The notes below the pieces were generated by a model that saw nothing but the letters and a program-made list of their open reading frames with translations, ran no database searches and was not told where the DNA came from. Positions 19,334 through 28,421 of a stretch of 64,000 nt of DNA are shown here, one piece after another. The stretch is from Prosthecobacter sp. GTDB lineage: Bacteria; Verrucomicrobiota; Verrucomicrobiia; Verrucomicrobiales; Verrucomicrobiaceae. The translations under genes and the position numbers were made by a program. Each line of letters opens with the position of its first letter. Position 1 is the stretch's first letter. The stretch spans positions 372,001 through 436,000 of the forward strand of contig NZ_JAXMIH010000006.1 in the NCBI RefSeq assembly GCF_034366625.1, written 5' to 3'.

Positions 19334-19948
19334 ATGAAAACAATCTTCAGCCTTCTGTTTGCAGTCATTCCGCTCATGAGCCACGCCCAGACAGCACCCA
19401 AAGAAAAAGACATGAGCAAAACGGACAGCATGACCTTCACCCGCGACACATCGGTGATCGAGGAGCAACGGCGCGACGGGAAACACGCGGATGATTTCCA
19501 AAAGTCGTTCCCAGCGATGAAAATCGACCCACAGACGATGACAGCGATGAAAACCACGGCGGAGTTCCGCCTCGACGACCAGCCGCTGCTGTGGTTTGCC
19601 GCCGACAAATCAAATGCGGTGCTGGATGAGCGCTGTTTTGGCGAACTGACGATGGTGAACGTCACCACCCTGGCCAAAGACGGCAAGATCACGCTGGGCC
19701 AGCTCAAAGAACCAGGCCGCAAGCTCACACCACGAGCCGTCGCATGGTTTTTGATGCGCGCCGGTGTCGTCCAGACCTTCGTGCATCTCGAAGCCACCGT
19801 GCATCTGGACAGCGAGAAGCATGAGGGTTCGCGTTACGAGGCGGTCTTTTCCGGCAAGCACCTCTTTTACACCAACGAGCGCCACGAGTCGGCCTTCCGC
19901 TTCCGGTTCATCATCGAAGAGGATGGCACGATGCGTGTGGAGGTTTGA
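19334..19948 (+). CDS. secreted protein of unknown function
   Basis: A 204-residue protein starting at ATG 19334, preceded by a GAGGA-type ribosome site, with a signal peptide ending in SHAQ (residue 19). The mature part contains AEFRLDDQPLLWFAADKSNAV and a beta-rich C-terminus (FRFRFIIEEDGTMRVEV). No family is recognised. The upstream terminator means it has its own promoter or is read together with the beta-helix gene 67 bases downstream. Confidence 0.7.
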   Translation: MKTIFSLLFAVIPLMSHAQTAPKEKDMSKTDSMTFTRDTSVIEEQRRDGKHADDFQKSFPAMKIDPQTMTAMKTTAEFRLDDQPLLWFAADKSNAVLDERCFGELTMVNVTTLAKDGKITLGQLKEPGRKLTPRAVAWFLMRAGVVQTFVHLEATVHLDSEKHEGSRYEAVFSGKHLFYTNERHESAFRFRFIIEEDGTMRVEV

Positions 19949-20015
19949 CGAGGAGCCCGGCGCCATGGCGCACAGCAGGCTGGACATGGTTCCCTGTTCC
20001 TGCTGGGATAGGCTG

Positions 20016-22643
20016 ATGCATGCGTCACGCTTCCTCCTTGTGGCCTTTGTCCTGCCAGTTTTGCAGGCATCGGCGGAATGGGTTTCCCATCCGCCGATGC
20101 GCCCCCTGCCGGTTGTTTCAACACGACCTTTGCCCGCTGGTTCGCTCAAGTTTGTCGATGCAGTAAAGGGAAACGATGAGCACGATGGTTCTGAGACAAA
20201 GCCGTGGCGCACGCTGGGCCTCGCGGTGACGAAACTGGCTCCGGGCGACACGCTGGTGCTGCGTGGCGGGATTTATCGAGAGCATGTGACCGTGCGCTGT
20301 GCCGGGACACATGAGAAGCCGATCACGATTCGCTCACATCCGGGTGAGTTGGTGATTTTGGATGGTGGCCTCTCGGATTTCTTCGAGGCACCGGAGACGG
20401 CGTGGGAACCGTTCGCAGAAGGTGCGCCGGGGGAGTTTCGCTCGACGAAGACGTATGAGAACGCGGGCATCGCGAGCACGGACGACCAGATGGAGACGAC
20501 ATTGCTGGGCAGTTTCGCGGATTCGATGGTGCCGCTGCAAGGCTGCCATGCGATGGGAGATCTGCGCAGCACAAACATGTTCTGGACGCTCGGCGGCGGT
20601 GACAAGGTGAGCAGGGAGAAGTTCATCTACTGCGGCCCGAGCATCTGCTACGATGTAAAGACGCAACGCATTCATGCCCGCTTTGCCCACACGACGCTGC
20701 AAGGCCTCGGCGCGGACAATTATCGCGGTGAAACCGATCCGCGCAGACTGAAGCTCGTCATCGCGACGCTGAACGCAGGTCCGGTGCTGACGCTGCGTGA
20801 GGCGCGGTATGTGCGCGTGCAGGACATCGTGGTGCGCGGCGCGCGCATGGCCACGGTGGATGTGGAGGACTGCGCGGGCATCGCGTTTGAGAGTATGACG
20901 GCCTACGGCGGCGCGGCGGCAATTCGCGTGCAGGGAACGAAAAGGCTGCGCATGTCGAATTGCGCGCTGCGAGGCATTGCGGCACCGTGGACGTTCCGCA
21001 GCAGCCTGAAATATCGCTCCATCGAGGCGCGCATCTTTTCGGCGAGCAGTTGGACGCCGAGTGGCGGTGACAACGAAGATTTCGAGATCGCGAACTGCGA
21101 GTTCACCGACTGCGTGGACGGTGTGTTCATCGGCAATGTGCGCGACGTGAATTTTCATCACAACCTCGTCGCCAACGTCAGTGATGACGGCCTGTTTCTC
21201 ACCTGCGGCACCGCGCCGGATGGCACGACGCACGGCGGCAACGTGCATCTGTGGCAGAACCGTTTTGAGCGCTGCCTCACGGTGTTTGCCTTCGGCGTCG
21301 GGCATGGACGGCAAAAGATGCTGCCCACCGGCAGCCAGACCGGCGCGGGCGTGTGGGCGCACAACAACGTCTTCGATCTGCGGCAGTGGGTGCCGTATTT
21401 CCAGCCGCACAGCGCGGAAGAGCCGCAGGATTTCACCTTCACCGGACGCATGTGCGGGGATCACGGCAGCCCGGCATGGGAACCGCTGTTCTTTTATCAC
21501 AACACGATCCTGGCGGGCAATGAGCCGTTTCGCGGCGTGTATCTGGATGGACTCGGACGTGGCATCGCGAGCGGTTCGCCGCGTCGATTGCTCAACAACA
21601 TCGTCGTGCAGGCCAAGGGTGTGCCTGGCACGGTGTTGCAGGAGAACAAGCCGGATTTCATCGGCGATGGCAATCTCCACTGGAGCGCCGCCAAGGACAG
21701 CGCGGTGAATGCGGAGGAGTTTCTGCGTAAGCTGCGCGGCGCGCGGACCGCGCAGGAGCTTCAAGCGGCCACGCATGATCTTTATGCAGATCCATTGTTC
21801 GATGCCGACTCGCGTTTGCAGCCGCAAAGTCCGGCGATTGGCGTGGCTGTCGCGATTCCAACGGAGTGGCCCGCGCCGCTGTCTTCGAAAGACCTCGGTG
21901 CTCTGCCCGCTGGAGTCGAAGCGTGGCAAATCGGCGTCAAAACCGGTGATCATTCGAGCCTGCCGCTGCCACAGATCGAGATGAAGCCCACGACCGGCAA
22001 ACCGGTCGCCGTCGTTGAAGGCTATCCGGCGTTTGATGCACCGCTGGTGCGCTACGCATTGCGCAAACAAGGGCGAAAGGCCGAAGTCATCGAGCGTGCA
22101 TGGTTGGACACAACGCGCTTGCCGGAGTTCTCGATGGTGGTGTATGCCGGAAGCCTAGCGCGTGCGAAATCACCGGTGACGAAATTCAGCGCGGAGGATT
22201 TGCCGCGTGTACGTGCTTTCCTGGAGCAAGGTGGCACGCTGGTGCTGCTGCGTGCAACCAATGAGATGTTTGCCAGCGATCACGGCAAATCGTTTCTGAA
22301 CGAGCTGTGCGGCGAAACGCCCAAACTCGCCGCCGCACCGTCACAACTGCTGCTCCCGCAACATCCGTGGGTGAAGCATCTCGATTCCTCGTCTCATCCA
22401 TGGCTCTCCGCAAAAAATGCTGTGCCATTACGAGCCGTGAAGGGCGAGCGCATCCTCGGCACGCCGGAAGGGCTGACGACGTTCTGCCGCATCGCCGTTG
22501 GCAAGGGATCTCTCATTTACATCGGCTGGGAGATCGCCGAATCCATCCCGCATGGCCGACTCAAAGCGACGGTGGAAATGGAACGCATTTACGAAGAGCA
22601 GTATCGTGTGCTGGAGAAGGTGCTGAGCGCAGATGTGCCATGA
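20016..22643 (+). CDS. secreted right-handed beta-helix protein with C-terminal class-I-amidotransferase-like (ThuA/DUF4159-type) domain
   Basis: An 875-residue protein; ATG 20016 gives a signal peptide (MHASRFLLVAFVLPVLQASA). Residues about 45-110 match a DUF1565-like start of beta-helix proteins (FVDAVKGNDEHDGSETKPW, then TLVLRGGIY). Rungs continue to about 600, with right-handed helix repeats such as FEIANCEFTDCVDGVFIGN and NNVFDLRQW. The last 200 residues form a different, alpha/beta domain: FSMVVYAGSLARAK, RVRAFLEQGGTLVLLRAT and LIYIGWEIAESIPHG, like the Rossmann-type ThuA/glutamine-amidotransferase-like fold. The helix probably binds or cleaves a polysaccharide; the role of the tail is unknown. 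Confidence 0.8.
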   Translation: MHASRFLLVAFVLPVLQASAEWVSHPPMRPLPVVSTRPLPAGSLKFVDAVKGNDEHDGSETKPWRTLGLAVTKLAPGDTLVLRGGIYREHVTVRCAGTHEKPITIRSHPGELVILDGGLSDFFEAPETAWEPFAEGAPGEFRSTKTYENAGIASTDDQMETTLLGSFADSMVPLQGCHAMGDLRSTNMFWTLGGGDKVSREKFIYCGPSICYDVKTQRIHARFAHTTLQGLGADNYRGETDPRRLKLVIATLNAGPVLTLREARYVRVQDIVVRGARMATVDVEDCAGIAFESMTAYGGAAAIRVQGTKRLRMSNCALRGIAAPWTFRSSLKYRSIEARIFSASSWTPSGGDNEDFEIANCEFTDCVDGVFIGNVRDVNFHHNLVANVSDDGLFLTCGTAPDGTTHGGNVHLWQNRFERCLTVFAFGVGHGRQKMLPTGSQTGAGVWAHNNVFDLRQWVPYFQPHSAEEPQDFTFTGRMCGDHGSPAWEPLFFYHNTILAGNEPFRGVYLDGLGRGIASGSPRRLLNNIVVQAKGVPGTVLQENKPDFIGDGNLHWSAAKDSAVNAEEFLRKLRGARTAQELQAATHDLYADPLFDADSRLQPQSPAIGVAVAIPTEWPAPLSSKDLGALPAGVEAWQIGVKTGDHSSLPLPQIEMKPTTGKPVAVVEGYPAFDAPLVRYALRKQGRKAEVIERAWLDTTRLPEFSMVVYAGSLARAKSPVTKFSAEDLPRVRAFLEQGGTLVLLRATNEMFASDHGKSFLNELCGETPKLAAAPSQLLLPQHPWVKHLDSSSHPWLSAKNAVPLRAVKGERILGTPEGLTTFCRIAVGKGSLIYIGWEIAESIPHGRLKATVEMERIYEEQYRVLEKVLSADVP

Positions 22644-22646
22644 AAG

Positions 22647-22735
22647 AAGCCGCGCAGGTTTCCCCGCGCGGCTTGGTGAAAGTAGCTTTGTTGCTGCGCA
22701 ACAAAGGCCCGGAGACCTGTTGCACAGCAACAGGT
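22647..22735. terminator. three tandem hairpins in a convergent gap
   Basis: Three perfect stems follow one another between the stops of the beta-helix gene and metK: AAGCCGCGC/GCGCGGCTT (22647-22674), CTTTGTTG/CAACAAAG (22686-22706) and ACCTGTTG/CAACAGGT (22715-22735). None has a long T run, so they may act as bidirectional termination or transcript-end protection signals. Confidence 0.6.
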
Positions 22736-22740
22736 CAACT

Positions 22741-23961
22741 TTACTTCGCGGCTTTCTTGAGGGCCTCGGCCTTGTTGGTGATTTCCCATGTGATGTCGGG
22801 ATCACCGATCTTGCCGAAGTGACCGTAGTTGGTGGTCTTCGAGTAGATCGGGCGGAGCAGATTGAGCTGCTTGACGATGTCGGCAGGCTTGAAGGAGAAC
22901 ACTTTGAGGACGGCGGCGAGGATCTTGCCGTCGTCAATGGTGCCGGTGCCGAAGGTGTCGATGTGGACACTCACGGGCAGCGGATGACCGATGGCGTAGG
23001 CGAACTGCACTTCGCACTTCGAGGCGAGGCCGGAAGCGACGACGTTTTTGGCGACCCAGCGGCCCATGTAGGCGGCGCTGCGGTCCACTTTGGACGGGTC
23101 TTTGCCGGAGAAGGCACCACCGCCGTGACGGCCCATGCCGCCGTAGCTATCGACGATGATTTTACGACCGGTGAGGCCGCTGTCGCCCTGCGGGCCGCCG
23201 ACGACAAACTTGCCGGTCGGGTTGATGAGATACTCGGTGTCCTTGGTGAGCATGTTCTTCGGCAGCACCTTCTTGATGACCTGCTCGATGCAGAACTTTT
23301 CGATCTCGGCGTGGCTCACGTCCGCAGCGTGCTGCGTGGAGATGACGACGTTCACGATGCGGGTGGGTTTGCCATCGACGTATTCGACGGAGACCTGGGA
23401 CTTGGCGTCGGGGCGCAGCCACTTGGCGAGTTTGCCGGCCTTGCGGATGCGTGTCAGCTCACGGCCGAGGCGATGGGCAAACATGATCGGTGCAGGCATG
23501 AGTTCCGGCGTTTCGTCACAAGCATAACCAAACATGATGCCCTGGTCGCCAGCGCCTTGTTCGCCGTGCTTTTTGCCTTCGGCTTCAGCGGCATCGACGC
23601 CTTGGGCGATGTCGGGGCTCTGGATGGTGAGGTAGTTGTTGATGAAGATCTGGTCGGCGTGGAAGACGTCGTCCACATTCGTGTAGCCGATGCCACGGAC
23701 AGCGTTGCGGATGATCTGGCCGACGTTGATGACCTCATCAATGGGCTTGGTGGTGCCGAGCTTCTTGTTCTGGAGCTTCGGAATGGTGATCTCACCACCG
23801 ACGACGACGATGTTGCTCTTCACGAAGGTTTCGCAGGCGACGCGGCTCTTGGAGTCGATGGCGAGGCAGGCGTCGAGGATGGCGTCGGAAATGGTGTCGG
23901 CAACTTTGTCAGGATGGCCTTCGCCGACGGACTCGGACGAGAAAATGTAAGAGCGGGACAT
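22741..23961 (-). CDS. metK: S-adenosylmethionine synthetase
   Basis: A 406-residue protein forming S-adenosylmethionine from ATP and methionine. ATG 23961 ([20 protein letters not shown]) matches the family start; an upstream in-frame ATG adds 11 unrelated residues. [30 protein letters not shown] and [17 protein letters not shown] are the ATP/methionine signatures. The 182-base gap to the divergent sulfatase gene holds a possible leader hairpin (CCCC-CGCTTT-GGGG on the minus strand) but I see no SAM riboswitch. The gene is monocistronic here. Confidence 0.97.
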   Translation of the reverse strand: MSRSYIFSSESVGEGHPDKVADTISDAILDACLAIDSKSRVACETFVKSNIVVVGGEITIPKLQNKKLGTTKPIDEVINVGQIIRNAVRGIGYTNVDDVFHADQIFINNYLTIQSPDIAQGVDAAEAEGKKHGEQGAGDQGIMFGYACDETPELMPAPIMFAHRLGRELTRIRKAGKLAKWLRPDAKSQVSVEYVDGKPTRIVNVVISTQHAADVSHAEIEKFCIEQVIKKVLPKNMLTKDTEYLINPTGKFVVGGPQGDSGLTGRKIIVDSYGGMGRHGGGAFSGKDPSKVDRSAAYMGRWVAKNVVASGLASKCEVQFAYAIGHPLPVSVHIDTFGTGTIDDGKILAAVLKVFSFKPADIVKQLNLLRPIYSKTTNYGHFGKIGDPDITWEITNKAEALKKAAK

Positions 23962-24143
23962 GGTGGTGGTCTTTTGGTTATATGGACGAATCATGATTTG
24001 ATGATGCGTCTTGGAGGGAGAGTATTCCCCAAAGCGGGGGCGTCAATGTGGATTTCGGGGCCGGGAGGCGGTGTGATCTGGATAGTTGATGGATGAACGA
24101 GGCCGATAAGGCGCCCTTTCGCCGCCGTTTGGCATGAATCCTC

Positions 24144-25472
24144 ATGCGTTGCCTGCTCTCTGTCATCCTCGTTGCCCTCTATAGTTGGGCTGGTGCTGCC
24201 GAACAGCCCAATGTCGTCTGCATCCTTGTTGATGACTTTGGCTGGGCTGATCCATCGTGCTTCGGCGGCAAAGTCCCGACGCCGAACATCGACCGGTTGG
24301 CGCAAGAGGGGATGCAGTTTCGGCAGTTCTACGTGGCCTCGCCGATTTGTTCGCCATCTCGATGCGGTGTGATCACAGGGCAGTTCCCGGCGCGGTGGAA
24401 AATCACGAGTTATCTGCAAACCAGGGCGGGCAATCGCGAGTGCGAGCAGGCGGATTTTCTCGATCCGAAAGCACCGTCGCTGCCGCGTGTGTTCAAGGAG
24501 GCGGGTTATGCCACGGCACACATCGGCAAATGGCATCTCGGCGGTGGTCGCGATGTGACGGAAGCGCCGAAGTTTGCCGCGTATGGCTACGATCTCGGTC
24601 TTGGCACGTATGAGAGCCCGGAACCGACGGCTGAACTTGGTTTGATGACGACGCCGTGGGAGAGCCAACGCGAACCGCAGCAGGTGCCACGTCATGAACG
24701 CACGCGCTGGATGGTGGATGAAACGCTGAAGTTCATGCAGCAGCAAGCCGACAAGCCCTGTTTCGTGAATCTCTGGCTCGATGACACGCACACGCCCTTT
24801 CGTCCGCAGGAAGGCGAAGATGCTCGCGAGTTGTCTGCAAAGTATCGTGACGTACTGACCACGATGGACACGCAGATTGGCCGCCTGATCGACGCCATGC
24901 CGCAGGACACGTTGATCCTGCTCTGCGGCGACAACGGCCCTGAGCCGAGCTTCGACCGCACACGCAGCGGCGGCCTGCGCGGCATGAAATGGAGCCTCTA
25001 TGAAGGCGGCATTCGCACACCCTTGATCGTGCGCTGGCCTGGCATGGTGCCAGCAGGCGTCGTGAATGAGACCACGGTGGTCAGCAGCGTCGATTTCATG
25101 CCCACGCTGTGCGCTTTGGCCAAAATTCAGGCACCTGCGGCTGAATACGATGGCGTGGACATGAGCGCGGCGTTTCGTGGCGGGAACGTCGTGCGTCAGA
25201 AGCCGCTGTTTTGGGAGTATGGCCGCAAACCAGGCTCCGCTGGCAAGGTGAAGGGCGGATTTCCCTACCCGAACGAGCCTGGCTCGAAATCACCCAATGT
25301 CGCGGTTCGTGACGGCGACTGGAAGTTGCTCGTAAACGCTGATGGCTCGCAAACCGAGCTTTACCACCTCGCCCGTGATCCCAACGAGACGAAAAACCTC
25401 GCCGAGACAGAATCCGCCACGGTGGAACGCCTGCGGAAAGCCGCTTTGGCGTGGCGGGCTGCCATGCCATGA
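24144..25472 (+). CDS. secreted arylsulfatase-family protein
   Basis: A 442-residue protein with a signal peptide (residues 1-19). The sulfatase core is intact: [13 protein letters not shown] with metal-binding Asp30/Asp31, the signature Cys69 in [11 protein letters not shown], which is the cysteine converted to formylglycine, then HIGKWHLGG and [11 protein letters not shown]. Such enzymes remove sulfate esters from marine or plant-associated polysaccharides. Maturation needs a formylglycine-generating enzyme, which must be encoded elsewhere because the FGE-like domains in this window lack the catalytic cysteines. It is followed by hisG after 58 bases. Confidence 0.92.
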   Translation: MRCLLSVILVALYSWAGAAEQPNVVCILVDDFGWADPSCFGGKVPTPNIDRLAQEGMQFRQFYVASPICSPSRCGVITGQFPARWKITSYLQTRAGNRECEQADFLDPKAPSLPRVFKEAGYATAHIGKWHLGGGRDVTEAPKFAAYGYDLGLGTYESPEPTAELGLMTTPWESQREPQQVPRHERTRWMVDETLKFMQQQADKPCFVNLWLDDTHTPFRPQEGEDARELSAKYRDVLTTMDTQIGRLIDAMPQDTLILLCGDNGPEPSFDRTRSGGLRGMKWSLYEGGIRTPLIVRWPGMVPAGVVNETTVVSSVDFMPTLCALAKIQAPAAEYDGVDMSAAFRGGNVVRQKPLFWEYGRKPGSAGKVKGGFPYPNEPGSKSPNVAVRDGDWKLLVNADGSQTELYHLARDPNETKNLAETESATVERLRKAALAWRAAMP

Positions 25473-25530
25473 AATTCCCCTCGCCAGCCGAAAATATGCC
25501 GCTAGGATGCGCGCCCCTTTCCCCCCACCC

Positions 25531-26415
25531 ATGGCCGACCCCAAGAACATCCTCCGTCTCGGACTGCCCAAAGGCAGCCTGCAGGAGCCGACGCTTGAAT
25601 TGTTCAAGCGCGCGGGGTTCAACATCGTCATTTCCTCCCGTTCCTACCGTCCTTCCGTGGATGACGAGGAACTGGAACTGCGCCTGCTGCGGGCACAGGA
25701 GATCGGGCGTTATGTCGATCATGGCTTCCTGGACTGCGGCATCACCGGACGCGACTGGATCGTGGAAAACGGAGCGGATGTCGAGGTCATCACCGACCTG
25801 CGCTACAGCAAGGCCACCTCATGGCCCACCCGCTGGGTGCTGGTGGTGCCTGAAGATTCGCCCGTGCGCAGCGTGAAAGACCTGCAGGGCAAACGCATCG
25901 CCACCGAGGCGGTCGAGATGACGAAGAAATACCTCGCCAAGCACGACGTGCAGGCCGAGGTCGAATTTAGCTGGGGTGCCACCGAAGTGAAGGTGCCGGA
26001 AATGGTCGATGCCATTGTGGACATCACCGAGACCGGCTCCTCCCTGCGCGCGAACAAGCTGCGCATCGTGGACACCCTGATGGAAAGCTACCCTCAATTT
26101 GTCTCCAGCAAACCTGCCGCCCGTGATGAATGGAAGCGGCAGAAGATGGAGACGCTCGTGCTGCTGCTCAAAGGTGCGCTCGAGGCCCGCCACAAGGTGG
26201 GCCTCAAGATGAATGTGCCCGCGAAGCAGTTGCAGGAGGTGGTCGCATGCCTGCCGTCGCAGCGCTCGCCCACGATTTCACAGCTTGCCAGCCAGGAATG
26301 GGTGGCGGTGGAAACGGTCATTGACGAAGCCACCGTGCGGGTAATCATCCCGCGGCTGAAGTCACTGGGCGCCGAGGGAATTGTGGAATACCCACTGAAT
26401 AAAGTCGTCCACTAG
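25531..26415 (+). CDS. hisG: ATP phosphoribosyltransferase, long form
   Basis: A 294-residue protein catalysing the first step of histidine biosynthesis, condensation of ATP and PRPP. ATG 25531 ([18 protein letters not shown]) is preferred over an ATG 24 bases upstream that adds only Pro-rich residues. [20 protein letters not shown] and [17 protein letters not shown] are the substrate-binding signatures. The C-terminal 80 residues (KVGLKMNVP to [11 protein letters not shown]) form the ACT-like regulatory domain, so it is the hexameric long type that does not need HisZ. It stands apart from other his genes. The bS22-like gene lies 29 bases downstream. Confidence 0.95.
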   Translation: MADPKNILRLGLPKGSLQEPTLELFKRAGFNIVISSRSYRPSVDDEELELRLLRAQEIGRYVDHGFLDCGITGRDWIVENGADVEVITDLRYSKATSWPTRWVLVVPEDSPVRSVKDLQGKRIATEAVEMTKKYLAKHDVQAEVEFSWGATEVKVPEMVDAIVDITETGSSLRANKLRIVDTLMESYPQFVSSKPAARDEWKRQKMETLVLLLKGALEARHKVGLKMNVPAKQLQEVVACLPSQRSPTISQLASQEWVAVETVIDEATVRVIIPRLKSLGAEGIVEYPLNKVVH

Positions 26416-26444
26416 ATCAAAGCAACACACAGGAGAACACGAAC

Positions 26445-26549
26445 ATGGGATCGCTCAAAAAGCGGAGAAAAACGAAGATCAACAAGCACAAGCGCAAGAA
26501 GCGCATGCGTGCGAACCGCCACAAGAAGCGTTTGCGCTACAAGGCGTAA
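26445..26549 (+). CDS. 34-residue bS22-like ribosomal protein (AURKAIP1/COX24 domain)
   Basis: A very small basic protein beginning MGSLKKRRKTKINKHKRK and containing an RxNRHKKR core; over half its residues are Lys, Arg or His. It starts at ATG 26445 after a good AGGAG at 26431. The pattern matches bacterial AURKAIP1/COX24-domain proteins, whose mycobacterial member is ribosomal protein bS22 in the 30S decoding region and whose mitochondrial relative is mS38. I therefore infer a small-subunit rRNA-binding protein. It is too short for most gene finders and is placed 29 bases after hisG, probably co-transcribed. Confidence 0.85.
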   Translation: MGSLKKRRKTKINKHKRKKRMRANRHKKRLRYKA

Positions 26550-26664
26550 ACGTTAGCCTCACCGCATGGCTTGTCTCCGCAGCGCGAATCGATGGCATCG
26601 ATGCGCCGGACGTTGTTTCATGCACTGGTGCCGCTCGGCAGACAGGGTTTTTCGGCCCTGTCAG

Positions 26665-28404
26665 ATGGTCCGCATGGCTGCGTTTCTCGGCGCGGTCCTC
26701 TCGCTTCGTGCCGCCGCGCCGGCGGATCTGACGCTGGGCGTGAAAGCGCCTGAAAAATCAGACCTGCAGCTTTCACGCGGCGGTGAGGTCTATGCGGACG
26801 TGCTGGCGCATTACAGCGCCGCCCTGCAGTTCGAATCCTCCGGCAAACTAAGGCAGGCGCTGGAGCATTACCTGGCCGTGTTCAAGGCCGACCCGACCAA
26901 CGCGGACCTGGCCGCACACACCGCCGGAATCGCCATGCAGTTCCAGGGCCGTGAGGCGGCGGTGAATATTCTCGAAGACGCCGTGCGGGCCAACCCGCGC
27001 TCACCCGCGCCGCTGCTGCATCTGACACGTTTCGCCAGCACCTACCCGCCGGAGGATCTGTTTGAAAAAGACGAGCGACCGGCCAAGGCCATGGCCGAGG
27101 CACTGGAGAAATTCCCCATGCATGCGGAGGTTTACGAGGTGGCGGTGATGCTTCACCTCACCCAAAACGAGCGGGACAAGGCCATCGCCGTCATGGACCA
27201 GGCCGCGAACCAAAACAGCCGTGATCCGCAGTTCTGGCTGGCCACGGGACGCACCGCCGAGCGCGTCTGGCCGCTGGGGCAGGCCGAGTTCCGCCTGGAG
27301 TACAGCCAGCGCGTCGCACCGTTCTTTGAAAACGCCCTCAAGCAGGTCACCAAGGCTGACGCGGAGCAGGTCACGCTCGAAGTCGCGCAGCAGTACCTCC
27401 TGACGAACGATCCGGAGCGTGCCCGGCAGCTTTGCGAAAAACTGGCGGCGGAGCACAACAGCCTGGATGCGCGCAAGCTGCTCTACCGTCTTTACGGAGC
27501 CGCCGAGCAGAAGGACAAGGCGCTCGCCACGCTGGAGCAGATCGTCAAGCAGGCTCCTGACGATGCCGAGCAGCGGCGTCTGCTGGCCAACGAATACGAC
27601 AAGCTCAAGCAGCCTGAAAAAGCCATCCTGCACCTTGAGGCCGCCATTCAAAATGGCGGCGGCGAGATCGGCGACTATGTGAAGCTCGGCTGGGAGCTTT
27701 ACCAGACGCAGAAATACGAGGACATGGTGCGTGTCGGCCAGCGCAGCGTGCGGCTCTTCCCCGATCATCCGCTCGTTCACTACCAGCTCGCCATCGCACA
27801 TCGTGCACGCGAGGAGTGGGCCTCTTCCGTGAAGCACTTTGCCGAAGCCGAGCAGTTCGCCGGCTCCACGCAGACGGAACTGCTCGATCATCTGTTCTAT
27901 TATCAATACGGCGTCACGCTGGAGCGCATGGCCCGCTACGAGGACGCCTCACGCATGCTGGAGAAATCCATCACGCTCACACCGCGCGAGGAATCGAAGG
28001 CGGCGGCGAACACGCTGAACTTCCTCGGCTACATGTGGCTGGAACAGGGCTCGCACCTCGACAAAGCGGGCGAATTCATCACCAAGGCCAACGAACTGCT
28101 GCCCGACCAGCCCGCCTACATCGACAGCCTCGGCTGGTTCCATTACAAGAAGGGTGACTACACCACCGCTCTCAAGGATTTGCAGCGCGCCGAGTCCCTG
28201 CTGGAACAAATCCAGCCTGAAGACGCCGAAATCCTCGAACACCTCGGCCTCGCCCATCAGTCGCTCGGTGACAAAGCGAAGGCGCTCGAATATCTCGAAC
28301 GTGCCAACGCCTTGAACACACCCGATCTGAAAGCGCGCAAGCGCATCGAAGAGGCCCTGAAAAAACTCAAGGGCGGCGGCAAGACCGACACCGAGAAGAA
28401 GTGA
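26665..28404 (+). CDS. tetratricopeptide-repeat protein, probably exported
   Basis: A protein of about 579 residues. The start is uncertain: I use ATG 26665, which precedes a short hydrophobic stretch (MAAFLGAVLSLRAAA) like a signal sequence, but an ATG at 26566 is also in frame. TPR units run through most of the length, e.g. ALEHYLAVFKADPTNADLAAHTAG, KALATLEQIVKQAPDD, SEEE-type helices near 200-330 and a final KAKALEYLERANALNTPDL. The last repeats (LGYMWLEQGSHLDKAGEFI, AYIDSLGWFHYKKGDY) are typical of BamD/LapB-like scaffold arrays. Probably a periplasmic or membrane-associated scaffold; partners unknown. Confidence 0.8.
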   Translation: MVRMAAFLGAVLSLRAAAPADLTLGVKAPEKSDLQLSRGGEVYADVLAHYSAALQFESSGKLRQALEHYLAVFKADPTNADLAAHTAGIAMQFQGREAAVNILEDAVRANPRSPAPLLHLTRFASTYPPEDLFEKDERPAKAMAEALEKFPMHAEVYEVAVMLHLTQNERDKAIAVMDQAANQNSRDPQFWLATGRTAERVWPLGQAEFRLEYSQRVAPFFENALKQVTKADAEQVTLEVAQQYLLTNDPERARQLCEKLAAEHNSLDARKLLYRLYGAAEQKDKALATLEQIVKQAPDDAEQRRLLANEYDKLKQPEKAILHLEAAIQNGGGEIGDYVKLGWELYQTQKYEDMVRVGQRSVRLFPDHPLVHYQLAIAHRAREEWASSVKHFAEAEQFAGSTQTELLDHLFYYQYGVTLERMARYEDASRMLEKSITLTPREESKAAANTLNFLGYMWLEQGSHLDKAGEFITKANELLPDQPAYIDSLGWFHYKKGDYTTALKDLQRAESLLEQIQPEDAEILEHLGLAHQSLGDKAKALEYLERANALNTPDLKARKRIEEALKKLKGGGKTDTEKK

Positions 28405-28421
28405 AGTGATGCCAGCATCAC

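Noticed and set aside
23962-24143. SAM riboswitch upstream of metK
   Set aside because: The leader is about 180 bases and I could not find a SAM-I, SAM-II or other known riboswitch core, only a small G/C hairpin.
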